Shown: positions 51,274 to 60,896, counted from the stretch's first letter. The stretch is 64,000 nucleotides of DNA from an uncultured Fodinibius sp. (GCA_913057775.1 CAJXOG010000003.1:124001-188000), one strand, 5' to 3'. The notes: generated by a model from the sequence alone, not told the origin. A program made the numbers and translations.

Positions 51274-52398
51274 ATGTCTGGAATTTACCTCCATATTCCT
51301 TTTTGTAAGCAGGCCTGTTCGTACTGTGATTTCTATTTCGTGACGAGAACCTCGGAACGGGAGCATTTTGTGCAGCGGTTGGTAGAGAATATTGAAAGCT
51401 ATCGCGATTTAAGGTTTGTCCGGGAAACGGTAGAGACGATCTATTTTGGCGGAGGAACGCCTTCGCTGCTGGAACCGATGCAATTAGAACAAATCATGGA
51501 AGCGCTTTATGATGTGTTTGATATCGATGCGCGTGAAATTACGCTGGAGATGAATCCCGATGATGTTTCGGCTCAATTTCTGGCAGATTTAAAATCTCTA
51601 GGTATCAGTCGGGCTAGCATGGGGGTTCAAAGTTTTGAGCCGGAGTTGTTGGAATTTATGCACCGTGCCCATTCCAGTGAGGAAGCATTGCAGTGCTTGA
51701 AACTGCTTAGCGCATCTGATTTTAAATCGTTTACCGTTGATCTTATTTACGGGAATCCGGGCCAGTCTGTAGAGCAGCTCGAGCGCGATGTCAAAAAGCT
51801 TCTTGCATTTGACCCCCCGCATATTTCGGCCTACTCGCTTACTATTGAACCGAAAACACGGTTGGGCAAACAGGTTGAGCTCGGACGTATTGCTCCGCCC
51901 GAAGATGACAAGGTTGCAAAGCACTTTGATCTTATTAATCGGCTGTTTAGTAGTCAGGGTATAGAGCGTTATGAAGTGAGTAACTACAGCTTGCCGGGCA
52001 GAGAAGCTATCCATAATAGCAATTATTGGGAGCACAAAAATTATTTGGGATTAGGTCCCGGTGCGCATTCGTTTTGGTGGGATGATAGTGCCGAACGATG
52101 GGAAAATGAGAAGGATTTACGGAAATATTTGCGTGAAGAAGATCAGCCCGAAAAAGAAGAACTTTCGCTTAAACAGTTGGCAGAGGAACGATTAATGATG
52201 GGATTGCGCACAAAAAAGGGAGTTGGAATAGTAGAACTTTCGCGGCAATATGATTATGTGCTGAGTAATCGCCAGCTGGATTATCTTGAAAGCCGTGAGC
52301 AAGAGGGTAAGGTTATAGTTGATGAGAGAATTACCTTGACTGACGAAGGAATAAAAATTGCTGATGCGATAATTTTGGATTTAGTAACGTTGCATTAG
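51274..52398 (+). CDS. hemW: Radical SAM haem chaperone HemW
   Basis: 374 residues. The radical-SAM cysteines are Cys11, Cys15 and Cys18 (CKQACSYCDF); the residue after the third is Asp then Phe, as in HemW, not the extra Cys of true coproporphyrinogen dehydrogenase HemN. SAM-binding blocks are ETIYFGGGTPSLL, SRASMGVQSFEPELL and GNPGQSVEQ; the C-terminal HemW domain has YEVSNYSLPGREAIHNSNYW and GPGAHSF. HemW binds haem and hands it to membrane respiratory enzymes. Confidence 0.95.
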   Translation: MSGIYLHIPFCKQACSYCDFYFVTRTSEREHFVQRLVENIESYRDLRFVRETVETIYFGGGTPSLLEPMQLEQIMEALYDVFDIDAREITLEMNPDDVSAQFLADLKSLGISRASMGVQSFEPELLEFMHRAHSSEEALQCLKLLSASDFKSFTVDLIYGNPGQSVEQLERDVKKLLAFDPPHISAYSLTIEPKTRLGKQVELGRIAPPEDDKVAKHFDLINRLFSSQGIERYEVSNYSLPGREAIHNSNYWEHKNYLGLGPGAHSFWWDDSAERWENEKDLRKYLREEDQPEKEELSLKQLAEERLMMGLRTKKGVGIVELSRQYDYVLSNRQLDYLESREQEGKVIVDERITLTDEGIKIADAIILDLVTLH

Positions 52399-52451
52399 AT
52401 TGCTTATCTATAGCAGGTGAAACAAATTATTACCAATCGAATATCAGGCTG

Positions 52452-53432
52452 ATGAAAGCAAGTTTTAAAGCATTTATGCGGAAGATTATTGATTATGCCG
52501 GGCTGTTTCCACCGGCTGACCTTTCACTTGATACTTCTCTCCAAAAGTATAGCAAATATCGGAGAAATGAGGACGCATGGATGCTCTCGCGTTATATTGT
52601 TCCGGCCAGTCGGCTGGCTGAGCTAAAGCCTTATGGGGAAACGCTTTTTGCTGGAGGTGAGCCCTTTGGTTTTTCGATTCTGGGGAAAAGAACAGAGACC
52701 ATTTCTGATTATAAGGAACATCTGCAGGATATCGTGAAGGAATTGGAGCGGTTTCATGAAGATCATGGAGGGCGTGTGCAAACGGATGTAATGGAAATTA
52801 AGCTTCCGCGAGAAGCTGTTTTTGCCAATGATGTTGACCTTCTTGCTGATATTTATAGAGAGACGGCCCATTATTTTGGAGAGGTACCTGAGTTCCCGGA
52901 CGATATTTTCTTTGAAGGGATCTTTGATAAAAACTGGGAAAAGGAGATTTCGGTAATTTTGGAATCAATGAATCATTATAATGATAACACATCATTGGAT
53001 AGCGGAATTAAAGCTGGTTTTAAGTTGCGATGCGGTGGAGTAGAAGCTTCGATGTTTCCGTCAGTTGAACAGGTGGCTTTTACGTTGAATAAGGTTCGAG
53101 AACAGAATTTAGCTTTAAAATGTACTGCTGGATTGCATCATCCCATTCGCCATTATGATCATACGGTAAAGACGAAAATGCATGGATTTTTAAACGTGTT
53201 CGGTGGAGCAATGCTTGGATATGCGCATGATTTTTCGACAGACCAGATAGCCGAAGTCATAAAAGAAGAGGATAAAGAACATTTTTCCTTTACTGATTCC
53301 GGTTTCCGATGGAAGGATTATGAAGTATCAACGGAAGATATTGAAGAACTGCGCGAAGTGGCACTTATTTCGTTTGGCAGCTGCAGTTTCGACGAACCGC
53401 GTGATGATCTACAGCAACTCGGACTTTTATAG
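52452..53432 (+). CDS. Uncharacterised protein, probable TIM-barrel-like, next to fahA
   Basis: 326 residues that I do not recognise as a named family. N-terminus: IDYAGLFPPADLSLDTSLQK. In the middle are FFEGIFDKNWEKE and KAGFKLRCGGVEASMFPS; then the best-conserved-looking part, ALKCTAGLHHPIRHYDHT (with two His), MHGFLNVFGGAM. The C-terminus is acidic with FGSCSFDEP. The spacing of a His-His pair after CTAGL and of acidic residues resembles a metal-dependent enzyme, but that is inference. The fumarylacetoacetase gene follows 77 bp downstream on the same strand, so a role in aromatic amino acid catabolism is possible. Confidence 0.8.
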   Translation: MKASFKAFMRKIIDYAGLFPPADLSLDTSLQKYSKYRRNEDAWMLSRYIVPASRLAELKPYGETLFAGGEPFGFSILGKRTETISDYKEHLQDIVKELERFHEDHGGRVQTDVMEIKLPREAVFANDVDLLADIYRETAHYFGEVPEFPDDIFFEGIFDKNWEKEISVILESMNHYNDNTSLDSGIKAGFKLRCGGVEASMFPSVEQVAFTLNKVREQNLALKCTAGLHHPIRHYDHTVKTKMHGFLNVFGGAMLGYAHDFSTDQIAEVIKEEDKEHFSFTDSGFRWKDYEVSTEDIEELREVALISFGSCSFDEPRDDLQQLGLL

Positions 53433-53508
53433 ATTATATCCTGACGTTGTCAATGAGTATATGAGAAAACAATTCATCATTCAGAATTTATAACTCAAAG
53501 TTTACAAT

Positions 53509-54804
53509 ATGCATCCTACAAACGATCCCAATTTAGAATCATTTATCGAGGTAGATTCCGGTTCGCACTTTCCCATCCAAAATTTGCCCTATGGAGTAGC
53601 TCGGTCAAAAGATGACGGGGAAGTATTTATTTGTACCGCCATCGGCGATTATGTAGTAAATTTGGCCGAACTAGATGCTGCCGGTGTTTTTGACGGTCCG
53701 GAGCTGGATGGCAAGCCGGTGTTTCGTGAGCGGACGCTGAATAGTTTTATGGAACTTGGACGATCGGCATGGGCTGAGGCACGGTCGTACATCAGCACGC
53801 TGTTGAGTGCCGACGAACCAGCCTTGCGGGATAATAAGCCGCTCCAGGAACGCGTGCTTAAGCCTATAGATGAGGTTGAGATGATGTTACCGGTAGATAT
53901 TGGAGATTATACCGATTTTTATTCATCCGAGCAGCATGCGACAAATGTGGGAAGTATGTTCCGTGATCCTGAAAATGCGCTGAAGCCCAATTGGAAACAT
54001 CTGCCGGTCGGGTATCATGGACGAGCAAGCTCGGTGGTAATAAGCGGTACTGATCTGCATCGCCCACAAGGACAGATTCTTCCTCCGGACAGTGACGATA
54101 CACCTATTTTTAACGCCTGTAAGCTCTGTGATTTCGAACTTGAGATGGGTTTTCTGACCGGACCCGGAAATGAACTCGGGAATCCTATTTCAGTAACAGA
54201 TGCCGAAGATCATATTTTTGGATTGATGTTGGTAAACGACTGGAGTGCACGTGATATTCAAAAATGGGAGTATCAACCACTTGGACCGTTTTTAGCGAAG
54301 AACTGGGCTACTTCGGTATCGCCGTGGATCGTAACGCTGGATGCGCTGGATCCCTTTCGTACTGAGGGTCCGGACCAAGACCCGGAGCCGTTGTCATACC
54401 TACAATCCGAAGGAAAGTGGACTTTTGATATTAACCTGGATGTGTATCTGCAGGGCGAAAATATGGATGAGCCGCACAAGATTTGTGCATCCAATGCCAA
54501 GAACTTGTACTGGAATATTGCACAGCAGCTGGCCCATCAGAGTATAACCGGCTGCAACATTCGTCCCGGTGACCTATATGCATCGGGCACCATCAGTGGA
54601 AAAGAAAAATCGTCGTATGGAAGTATGCTGGAACTTAGCTGGAAGGGTACCGACCCAATTGAATTTCCTAACGGTGAAACCCGAACGTTTCTCGAAGATG
54701 GCGATGAGGTGACGATGACCGGCTATGCCGATACTGATAGCTACCGCATTGGATTCGGTGAAGTGACAGGTAAGATACTTCCGGCGAAAGAGTTAGATCT
54801 ATAG
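53509..54804 (+). CDS. fahA: Fumarylacetoacetase
   Basis: 431 residues. It hydrolyses fumarylacetoacetate to fumarate and acetoacetate, the last step of tyrosine/homogentisate breakdown. Features match the long eukaryote-like FAH: NLPYGVARSKDDG, DFYSSEQHATNVGSMFRDPE (catalytic His), KHLPVGYHGRASSVVISGT, CDFELEMGFL, LMLVNDWSARDIQKWEYQPL and SYGSMLELSW. No hmgA, hppD or maiA is in this window, so the pathway is split or located elsewhere. It converges with the T9SS-sorted protease gene. Confidence 0.97.
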   Translation: MHPTNDPNLESFIEVDSGSHFPIQNLPYGVARSKDDGEVFICTAIGDYVVNLAELDAAGVFDGPELDGKPVFRERTLNSFMELGRSAWAEARSYISTLLSADEPALRDNKPLQERVLKPIDEVEMMLPVDIGDYTDFYSSEQHATNVGSMFRDPENALKPNWKHLPVGYHGRASSVVISGTDLHRPQGQILPPDSDDTPIFNACKLCDFELEMGFLTGPGNELGNPISVTDAEDHIFGLMLVNDWSARDIQKWEYQPLGPFLAKNWATSVSPWIVTLDALDPFRTEGPDQDPEPLSYLQSEGKWTFDINLDVYLQGENMDEPHKICASNAKNLYWNIAQQLAHQSITGCNIRPGDLYASGTISGKEKSSYGSMLELSWKGTDPIEFPNGETRTFLEDGDEVTMTGYADTDSYRIGFGEVTGKILPAKELDL

Positions 54805-54824
54805 GGAAACGGCAGATGGGAGAG

Positions 54825-54846
54825 GGCAGAGTAAAAGTACTCTGCC
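54825..54846. terminator. Perfect hairpin between convergent genes
   Basis: GGCAGAGTA (54825-54833) and TACTCTGCC (54838-54846) form a perfect 9-bp stem with a 4-base loop between fahA and the convergent protease gene. There is no T tract on either strand, so termination is only a suggestion; it may also be a small repeat. Confidence 0.35.
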
Positions 54847-54865
54847 GATTCACGCAACACCGCTT

Positions 54866-56602
54866 CTACTTGATGAGCGTCATCTTTTTTGTGGTAACTT
54901 TACCATCAAGGATAATACGATAAAAATAAATCCCTGAAGCATAATTACGGCCGTCAAAGGTTTCTTTATAAATACCTTCAGTTTTTGAGCCATTAACAAG
55001 TGTGGCAACCTTGCGTCCCAGTACATCAAAGATTTCAAGTTGAACATCTTTCTGCTCAGGAATGCTATAGCGTATGGTCGTTTGTTCACGAAATGGATTG
55101 GGAAAATTCTGCTCTATACGCACCATCTGTGGATCGATTGACTGTATCCCCAAAGCGTATTTTGTTTGCTGTTGATAAGATCCGTTGGCTGCAACTATTC
55201 CCAGTTTTTCGATCTCATCCCAACTCCAATTGGTTTCGGAAAATACAGATTCTTGTTGGTTATTATATATGATAAGAGGTTCAACGCCTCCATCATTAAA
55301 AAAGGCCAGAACACCCATTCCTGCATGTGGGTCAAGCAATTCTGAAAGGTTAAATGCAATATTTCCCGGAAAAGGGGATGGAGCGCTTTCAAAGTATTTT
55401 GCCGAAAGAACATTGAGAGTATCAGCAGGTTGAGATACATCTCCGGTGAAGTTTTCACTGGTGTTGGGCGTCGGGTATAAAGCACGTTCCTCAAAGCCAA
55501 ATCCCTGATTGGCATTATTACCAGAGGCATAGTGCCAAAGTTGTGATTCGATATAATTTCGATTGAAGGAATCAGGTCCACCGAGCTGTGTTGTGATGGC
55601 ATCGACCAGAGAAATGAATGGATTATTTTTGATGACTTCCCAGACATCGACCCAAAACTGTGAGCCGAATTTTTCTTCAAAAAAGAGTGCCCAGGTGATT
55701 TCAGCATACGAACCGGGATAAAATCCGCCTGAAGGATTATTAAAAATAGAGTTTTCAGAGTTAATGTAGTTGTAATAGTCATTAACATTATCGTAAACGA
55801 CCTCTTCCATCAGGGTTGCATCCATCTCCAGCCAATTACCTGTTTCACCCTGCCATTCGTTGGCTTCGTACTGTACGGCATGTTTAAACTCGTGGGCAAC
55901 TGTCACCTTAATGGCACCAATTTGGTTTCCATCGGGATCATTATTGGGCGGAAATTCCTCAGAAAAATCATTTTCAATATCGATATAGGTAGTGCCATCT
56001 CCGGGTGCTACCGTTCGGCCATAAATATTTTCAAGATTTAGAATTTGTATTTCATAGGTTTGGCCTTGGGGAATAGGATCGGTGTATCCCAGTCGTTGAA
56101 CTTCGTGTTGATATGAGGAGTCAGCTGCAGCGGCTACTTCTTCTACGTAATCGGGTATCCCATCGCTGTCAGAGTCTTCGGGTGGAACTGCGTGGCTTCC
56201 CGAAGTTTCGTAATGAATGGTAAAGTTTCCATCCGGTGATTCGTAGGTTTCGGAAGCCTGTATAGAAGGCGAAGATAGTACTGATTTAATACGGTTTACA
56301 GTGGATGCGGAAAGCTCGGATCTATGCCGATAGAAGTCAGAGGTGGCCGGGGTACCGCATTTATGAGGATGATCAATGTTTATGATATCATCATCAGGCA
56401 GAGTCCCCTTTGCCTTGGAAGGGAAAAATTTATAAAGCACTTTTTGATCCAAATTTATATTTCCTTGCTGATAGGCATGATCAATTTTTTGGAACAAATT
56501 GACCTTTTGGGGTGTGGACCGCTCTTGCGATTTGGCAGTACTGATACCAAGAATTAATAAAAATGAGCTCAAAAAAAAGAGCTGAAGTAAATACTTAATC
56601 AA
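54866..56602 (-). CDS. Secreted metalloprotease-like protein with T9SS type A sorting domain
   Basis: 578 residues, starting at a TTG (56602) with signal peptide MIKYLLQLFFLSSFLLILGI. The zinc motif is TVAHEFKHAVQYEANEW, followed by a Glu in MEEVVYD, the arrangement of the MXAN_6640-type putative metalloproteases. The C-terminal 85 residues are a classic T9SS type A sorting domain: QNFPNPFREQTTIRYSIPE, then LEIFDVLGRKVATL, FYRIILDGKV and KKMTLIK at the end. It should be carried across the outer membrane by T9SS; the regulator PorX is encoded at 59287. Catalysis is expected but not shown. Confidence 0.9.
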   Translation of the reverse strand: MIKYLLQLFFLSSFLLILGISTAKSQERSTPQKVNLFQKIDHAYQQGNINLDQKVLYKFFPSKAKGTLPDDDIINIDHPHKCGTPATSDFYRHRSELSASTVNRIKSVLSSPSIQASETYESPDGNFTIHYETSGSHAVPPEDSDSDGIPDYVEEVAAAADSSYQHEVQRLGYTDPIPQGQTYEIQILNLENIYGRTVAPGDGTTYIDIENDFSEEFPPNNDPDGNQIGAIKVTVAHEFKHAVQYEANEWQGETGNWLEMDATLMEEVVYDNVNDYYNYINSENSIFNNPSGGFYPGSYAEITWALFFEEKFGSQFWVDVWEVIKNNPFISLVDAITTQLGGPDSFNRNYIESQLWHYASGNNANQGFGFEERALYPTPNTSENFTGDVSQPADTLNVLSAKYFESAPSPFPGNIAFNLSELLDPHAGMGVLAFFNDGGVEPLIIYNNQQESVFSETNWSWDEIEKLGIVAANGSYQQQTKYALGIQSIDPQMVRIEQNFPNPFREQTTIRYSIPEQKDVQLEIFDVLGRKVATLVNGSKTEGIYKETFDGRNYASGIYFYRIILDGKVTTKKMTLIK

Positions 56603-56678
56603 TGGAACAATATTTTAAGACAAATGAGGTTCATTTCTTGCAAAATTACCCTTATTTTTGGCATCTGCAAAATAGTTC

Positions 56679-56763
56679 ACCACTAAGACACTAAGTTTAC
56701 TAAGAAATACCTGCAAAGATTAAGATGGAAAACTTGTTTTAGTGCTCTCAGTGACTTAGTGGT
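56679..56763. repeat. Imperfect inverted repeat ACCACTAAG-type upstream of trhO
   Basis: ACCACTAAGACACTAAG (56679-56695) is matched in reverse by CTCAGTGACTTAGTGGT (56747-56763): 15 of 17 positions pair, over a 51-base interval. The right arm overlaps the GTG at 56759. Repeats with this type of short A-C-C-A-C-T-A-A-G phrase are scattered between genes in many bacterial genomes. Confidence 0.6.
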
Positions 56764-56767
56764 AAAA

Positions 56768-57742
56768 ATGAAAAACATAATTATGTACGAAGTAGTACTC
56801 TATTACAAATTTACTCCTATTGAAGATCCCGAAACGTTTTGCGAAGAGCATAAACAATTTTGTAAGGATCTTGGGATTAAAGGACGTATTTATATCAACG
56901 AAGAAGGTATCAACGGAACTGTGGGAGGCACGGCCGAACAGGTATCAAAATATAAAGAAGCGCTGACGAGCATTCCCGGGTTTGACGGAATCGATTTTAA
57001 GTCTGATACCAGTGAGTATATACCTTTTCCGAAGTTAAAATGTAAGACTCGGGATGAGTTGGTTTCCATTCATGAAGAGGATGTTGATCCTGAAGATGGC
57101 GGGAGATACCTGGAGCCGCATGAGTGGAAAGAAGTGCTCGAAAATGAAGACGACTATGTGCTGATTGATGTGCGGAATGATTATGAATCAAAGATCGGTC
57201 ATTTTGAAGGAGCGATTACCCCTGATGTGGAAAACTTCTACAATTTTCCCGACTGGCTTGAGCAGGTCGAAGAAGAAATTAGTAAAGACAAAAAAGTGCT
57301 GATGTACTGTACCGGTGGTATCCGCTGCGAAAAGTTCTCGGTACTCATGAAAGAAAAAGGCTGGGATGATGTAAATCAGCTGCACGGCGGTATTTTACGC
57401 TATGCCAAGGAAGAAGGCGGCGAACATTATAAGGGTAAATGCTTTGTGTTTGACGATCGCCTGGTGGTACCGGTAAATGAGGATAACCTGGAGCCCATAG
57501 CACGTTGTGAAATCACCGGAAAGCCGGCCGATACCTATATTAACTGTGCGAATATGGAGTGTAACAAACTTTTTGTTTGCTCTGAGGAAGGCGCTCGAAA
57601 AATGGAGGGGTGCTGCAGTGAGGAATGCCGCCAGAGCGAATACAAGCGCCCTTTCGACCCCGAAAATGCCTTTCGCCCGTTTCGCAAATGGTATAATTAC
57701 TTTGGTGAAGGTTTTAAAGAGCGGCAGTTAGAAGAAGAGTAG
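56768..57742 (+). CDS. trhO: tRNA uridine-34 hydroxylase TrhO (UPF0176, rhodanese domain)
   Basis: 324 residues from ATG 56768. An earlier GTG at 56759 lies inside the right arm of an inverted repeat and is unlikely. Family order: MYEVVLYYKFTPIEDPE, GRIYINEEGINGTVGG, then a rhodanese domain with VLIDVRNDYES and the active-site loop MYCTGGIRCEKFS (Cys181), and a C-terminal zinc-like Cys cluster (CEITGKPADTYINCANMECN, then CSEECRQ). TrhO hydroxylates uridine 34 of tRNAs, the first step to 5-methoxyuridine; the activity uses oxygen. Single gene. Confidence 0.95.
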   Translation: MKNIIMYEVVLYYKFTPIEDPETFCEEHKQFCKDLGIKGRIYINEEGINGTVGGTAEQVSKYKEALTSIPGFDGIDFKSDTSEYIPFPKLKCKTRDELVSIHEEDVDPEDGGRYLEPHEWKEVLENEDDYVLIDVRNDYESKIGHFEGAITPDVENFYNFPDWLEQVEEEISKDKKVLMYCTGGIRCEKFSVLMKEKGWDDVNQLHGGILRYAKEEGGEHYKGKCFVFDDRLVVPVNEDNLEPIARCEITGKPADTYINCANMECNKLFVCSEEGARKMEGCCSEECRQSEYKRPFDPENAFRPFRKWYNYFGEGFKERQLEEE

Positions 57743-57806
57743 ATAGCTAGTTTTTGTCTTAAAATTTGGCAAATCTTCCAAATTAATAAGGATGACATTT
57801 AATTAT

Positions 57807-58607
57807 TTATCCCTCAAAAAAGGCTTTGGCAATGGATGCAAAGTGAGAAGGGCGATCCAGAAAGGCATAATGCCCCGCGTGATCGATAACCACCAGCTCA
57901 GCATGTTCGATGCCTTGTTCCATGCGTTTGGCCTGATATTGTGGCGCGGTCTCATCATTTTCTCCCCATAACAGTAAAACCTCGTGAGGAATATTTGGAA
58001 GACATGGTTCCAGATATTCTGTAACAGTTTTTACGAATGTTTTGCGCATGACGCCATCCAGTTTACTGTAGTCGCTGGATCCCAATGCTTTCCAAACGGA
58101 GGTTTGGCGAAGTGAGGCAAGTGCTTTTTCTCGAAGTGATGAGGGCAGTATCAAAAAGGGAGCTTTAAGTAACTTGGCGGTATACTTTTTGAAGTAATAT
58201 TTCCCACCTCGTTTGGGTTTCATACCTGCGCCCCCGGTAATGAGTACTTTTTGAACAAGTTGTTTGGCAATGGGACGTGCACATAATTTCAGCGCAATGC
58301 GTCCACCAAACGAGTGGACAAGCAAATCGACCGAATCAAACTCTTTGTCTTGAATAAACTGCTGGATTAGATCAGTATAATCATCTACACTCCAAGCTGT
58401 ATTGGGCACTGAGGAATTGCCAAACCCGGGCAGATCAAAAACGTAGCAATCGCGGATGTCTGAAAGCTGCTTGGCCAGCGGCATCATCACCTGCTTACTG
58501 CTGCCCCAGCCGTGTAAGATAATCAGCGGTCGTTTATCCTGAACACCTACACGATTGTAGGAAATAGACAGATTGTTGTAGTGATATATTTTGGTAGATT
58601 CTATCAT
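57807..58607 (-). CDS. Alpha/beta hydrolase
   Basis: 266 residues. The fold begins ILHGWGSSKQVMMPL (oxyanion hole HGWG), the nucleophile elbow is VHSFGGR with Ser99, the catalytic Asp lies in LLWGENDETAP and the His in IDHAGHYAFLD. Three residues of the triad are present, so it is likely active. No specific substrate motif; it is in the broad group with esterases and C-C hydrolases. It lies divergent from the ComEA-like gene. Confidence 0.93.
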   Translation of the reverse strand: MIESTKIYHYNNLSISYNRVGVQDKRPLIILHGWGSSKQVMMPLAKQLSDIRDCYVFDLPGFGNSSVPNTAWSVDDYTDLIQQFIQDKEFDSVDLLVHSFGGRIALKLCARPIAKQLVQKVLITGGAGMKPKRGGKYYFKKYTAKLLKAPFLILPSSLREKALASLRQTSVWKALGSSDYSKLDGVMRKTFVKTVTEYLEPCLPNIPHEVLLLWGENDETAPQYQAKRMEQGIEHAELVVIDHAGHYAFLDRPSHFASIAKAFFEG

Positions 58608-58716
58608 CAGAAGCCAAACATCGAATTATTTTCTCCATCAAACAAGAGCGATTTTTGTAAGGATTCTTTAGTTGAAGGGTCTTACTTGTACTTAATAATA
58701 ATTAGGGGAGAAGATC

Positions 58717-59271
58717 ATGAAGAGACGATTATTTTTCTGGCTGGAAAAATTAAAAATTGCACCGGGCGAACGAAAAGCGATATCGGGATTGCTTGTTCTA
58801 CTTGTAATATTGGGCGGATTAAATTTAGCGTTGTCGCCGTCAGTTCCATTTGAGGATGGAGACTATCTCGAACTTGAGCGCCAGTTTGACGAACGCACAG
58901 CCATGCTCGAGGCCGAGGAAGAAAAGTTGATGGCACAGTATTTTCCAAGATCCGAAAAGCAAATTGCGGGGGCCCAGATCGATACGGTATCGGACGATTC
59001 CACCTCAAATGAAGAAGCCGATGATACGGAGAAAAAAGTTGAGGAAACGAATGATAACGTGGATACTGAGCGGATAAACGTTAATAAAGCCAATCGGGAG
59101 GCGCTTGAAGCGTTGCCGGGTATTGGTCCTACCTATGCAAAACGGATCATAAAATACCGTGATGAAAATGGAGAATTTGAGTCGTTTGAGGAGCTTAAAA
59201 ATATTAAGGGGATAGCCCAAAAACGATTGGACAAATTGATACCATTTATCAAACTTAAGGATTCAGAATAA
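58717..59271 (+). CDS. Helix-hairpin-helix (ComEA-like) membrane-anchored protein
   Basis: 184 residues. A single membrane segment at about 23-45 (LVLLVILGGLNLALSPS) anchors it, followed by a long acidic linker (50-120) and a C-terminal HhH_3 domain: INVNKANREALEALPGIGPT, then YAKRIIKYRDENGEFESFEE, then GIAQKRLDKL. The domain is the DNA-binding part of ComEA, so periplasmic DNA uptake or another DNA role is possible. No other competence genes are adjacent. The PorX gene begins 15 bp after the stop. Confidence 0.87.
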   Translation: MKRRLFFWLEKLKIAPGERKAISGLLVLLVILGGLNLALSPSVPFEDGDYLELERQFDERTAMLEAEEEKLMAQYFPRSEKQIAGAQIDTVSDDSTSNEEADDTEKKVEETNDNVDTERINVNKANREALEALPGIGPTYAKRIIKYRDENGEFESFEELKNIKGIAQKRLDKLIPFIKLKDSE

Positions 59272-59286
59272 TGCAACCGAATCTTG

Positions 59287-60840
59287 ATGGCAACACGTAT
59301 TTTATGGGCGGATGATGAGATCGATCAGCTGAAGCCGCACATTATTTTTTTAGAGAATAAAGATTTTGAAGTCACTCCTGTAACTAACGGCGAAGATGCA
59401 ATTACGCTGATCCGGGAACAACCTTTTGATATTGTTTTTTTGGATGAGCAGATGCCCGGCATGGATGGGTTGGCCACGTTAAATCGAATCAAAACCATTA
59501 AGGCGGGTTTGCCGGTGGTAATGATTACGAAGAGTGAGGAAGAGTCGATTATGGAAGATGCGATCGGCGGTAAGATTTCGGATTATTTGATTAAGCCGGT
59601 GAATCCCAACCAGATTGTGCTTACGATCAAGCGCATTCTGGAACGCCGTCGCATTCGGAATGAAAAGTTTGCACAGTCGTATCTGCGAAATTTCAATGAA
59701 ATATCCGGGCGGATTCACGAAGAGACCGGCTGGGAAGAGTGGATCGAGATTTATAAGCAGCTTACACAATGGGATATCGATTTGGAGTCGGGCGATGAAT
59801 CATTGCGTCAAGTGTTGGCCGATCAATATCAGGAAGCCAATAAAATGTTTGGACGATTTGTTGCGCGGAATTATAAATCATGGCTTAGTCAATCAACCCC
59901 GCAGCGCCCGGCACTTTCCACGGATATTGTGGGCGAATACGTACTTCCGCATGTCAAAAATGGTCAGACCACGCTCTTTTTGGTGATTGATTGCATGCGG
60001 TACGATCAGTGGCTGTTGTTCCAAAGCCTGTTGAATGAAGATTATGCAATTGATACTGATTTTTACTACTCCATACTTCCAACGGCAACCCCCTACTCGC
60101 GGAATGCTATTTTCTCGGGATTATTTCCACTCGAAATTGAAGATATCTATCCCGATTTATGGAGTCAGGGTGAAGATGAGAGTTCATTAAATCAGTTCGA
60201 GGAAGAATTATTTGCCAAGCAGTTAAGCCGAAAGGGCATTGACAAAAAAGTGAAGTACGAGAAAGTTTTACGAACGGATGAGGGAAGGGATCTTGCTGAT
60301 AAGATACATAACTATCTGCAGGTTCCGCTGAGCACTTTTGTATATAATTTTGTAGATACGCTGGTGCACTCGCGGTCCGACTCTGATGTTCTTAAAGAAA
60401 TAGCACCAGATGTGCCGGCTTTCCGATCCCTGACCAAAACCTGGTTCCAGCACTCTACCTTGTATGAAATATTTAAACTCTTGGCTGATGAGGAAGTGGT
60501 TATTGTGGTGACAAGCGATCACGGTGCGGTGCGTGCGTTGCGTGATACGAAGGTATTCGGGGACCGTGAAACATCTACAAGCTTGCGATACAAATACGGT
60601 CGCAATTTATCTGCCAATGATGATGCAGCAATGATTATTGAAGATCCTGCCGAATATAAATTGCCAACGCCGGGCCACTCCAATAATTATATTATTGCCA
60701 AAGAGGATTATTACTTTGTATATCCCACCAACTACCATCGTTATCAGAACCGCTATCGGGATACCTTTTTACACGGCGGAACCAGCATGGAAGAGATGAT
60801 TCTACCTATTGCCACATTGCGACCCAAGTCAATGTTGTGA
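59287..60840 (+). CDS. porX: PorX-type response regulator with PglZ phosphodiesterase domain
   Basis: 517 residues from ATG 59287 (a TTG directly precedes it). Residues 1-120 are a receiver: DD at 9-10, phosphoacceptor Asp53 in [11 protein letters not shown] and Lys103 in DYLIKPVNP. Residues 200-500 are the PglZ/alkaline-phosphatase domain: [11 protein letters not shown] (Asp235), [16 protein letters not shown] with the nucleophile Thr, [20 protein letters not shown] and PGHSNNYI. This is PorX, which with PorY controls type IX secretion, and its PglZ domain has been shown to be a phosphodiesterase in P. gingivalis. tsaE follows after 57 bp. Confidence 0.94.
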   Translation: MATRILWADDEIDQLKPHIIFLENKDFEVTPVTNGEDAITLIREQPFDIVFLDEQMPGMDGLATLNRIKTIKAGLPVVMITKSEEESIMEDAIGGKISDYLIKPVNPNQIVLTIKRILERRRIRNEKFAQSYLRNFNEISGRIHEETGWEEWIEIYKQLTQWDIDLESGDESLRQVLADQYQEANKMFGRFVARNYKSWLSQSTPQRPALSTDIVGEYVLPHVKNGQTTLFLVIDCMRYDQWLLFQSLLNEDYAIDTDFYYSILPTATPYSRNAIFSGLFPLEIEDIYPDLWSQGEDESSLNQFEEELFAKQLSRKGIDKKVKYEKVLRTDEGRDLADKIHNYLQVPLSTFVYNFVDTLVHSRSDSDVLKEIAPDVPAFRSLTKTWFQHSTLYEIFKLLADEEVVIVVTSDHGAVRALRDTKVFGDRETSTSLRYKYGRNLSANDDAAMIIEDPAEYKLPTPGHSNNYIIAKEDYYFVYPTNYHRYQNRYRDTFLHGGTSMEEMILPIATLRPKSML

Positions 60841-60896
60841 TAGATTTCTCACTCAAGAGCTTGTATCTTCTTACTCTTTTTGATTAACAGCTGTTT

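Noticed and set aside
52452-53432. Assigning the fahA neighbour as a homogentisate-pathway enzyme
   Set aside because: No motif of homogentisate dioxygenase, maleylacetoacetate isomerase or HPPD is present; only position supports it.
52399-53508. AATTCATCATTCAGAATTTATAAC-like AT-rich stretch before fahA
   Set aside because: Short AT-rich tandem-looking words near 53465-53495 (and ATTAGGGATTA / TAATTCCTAAT around 51216-51269) are too short to call a defined repeat or a CRISPR.
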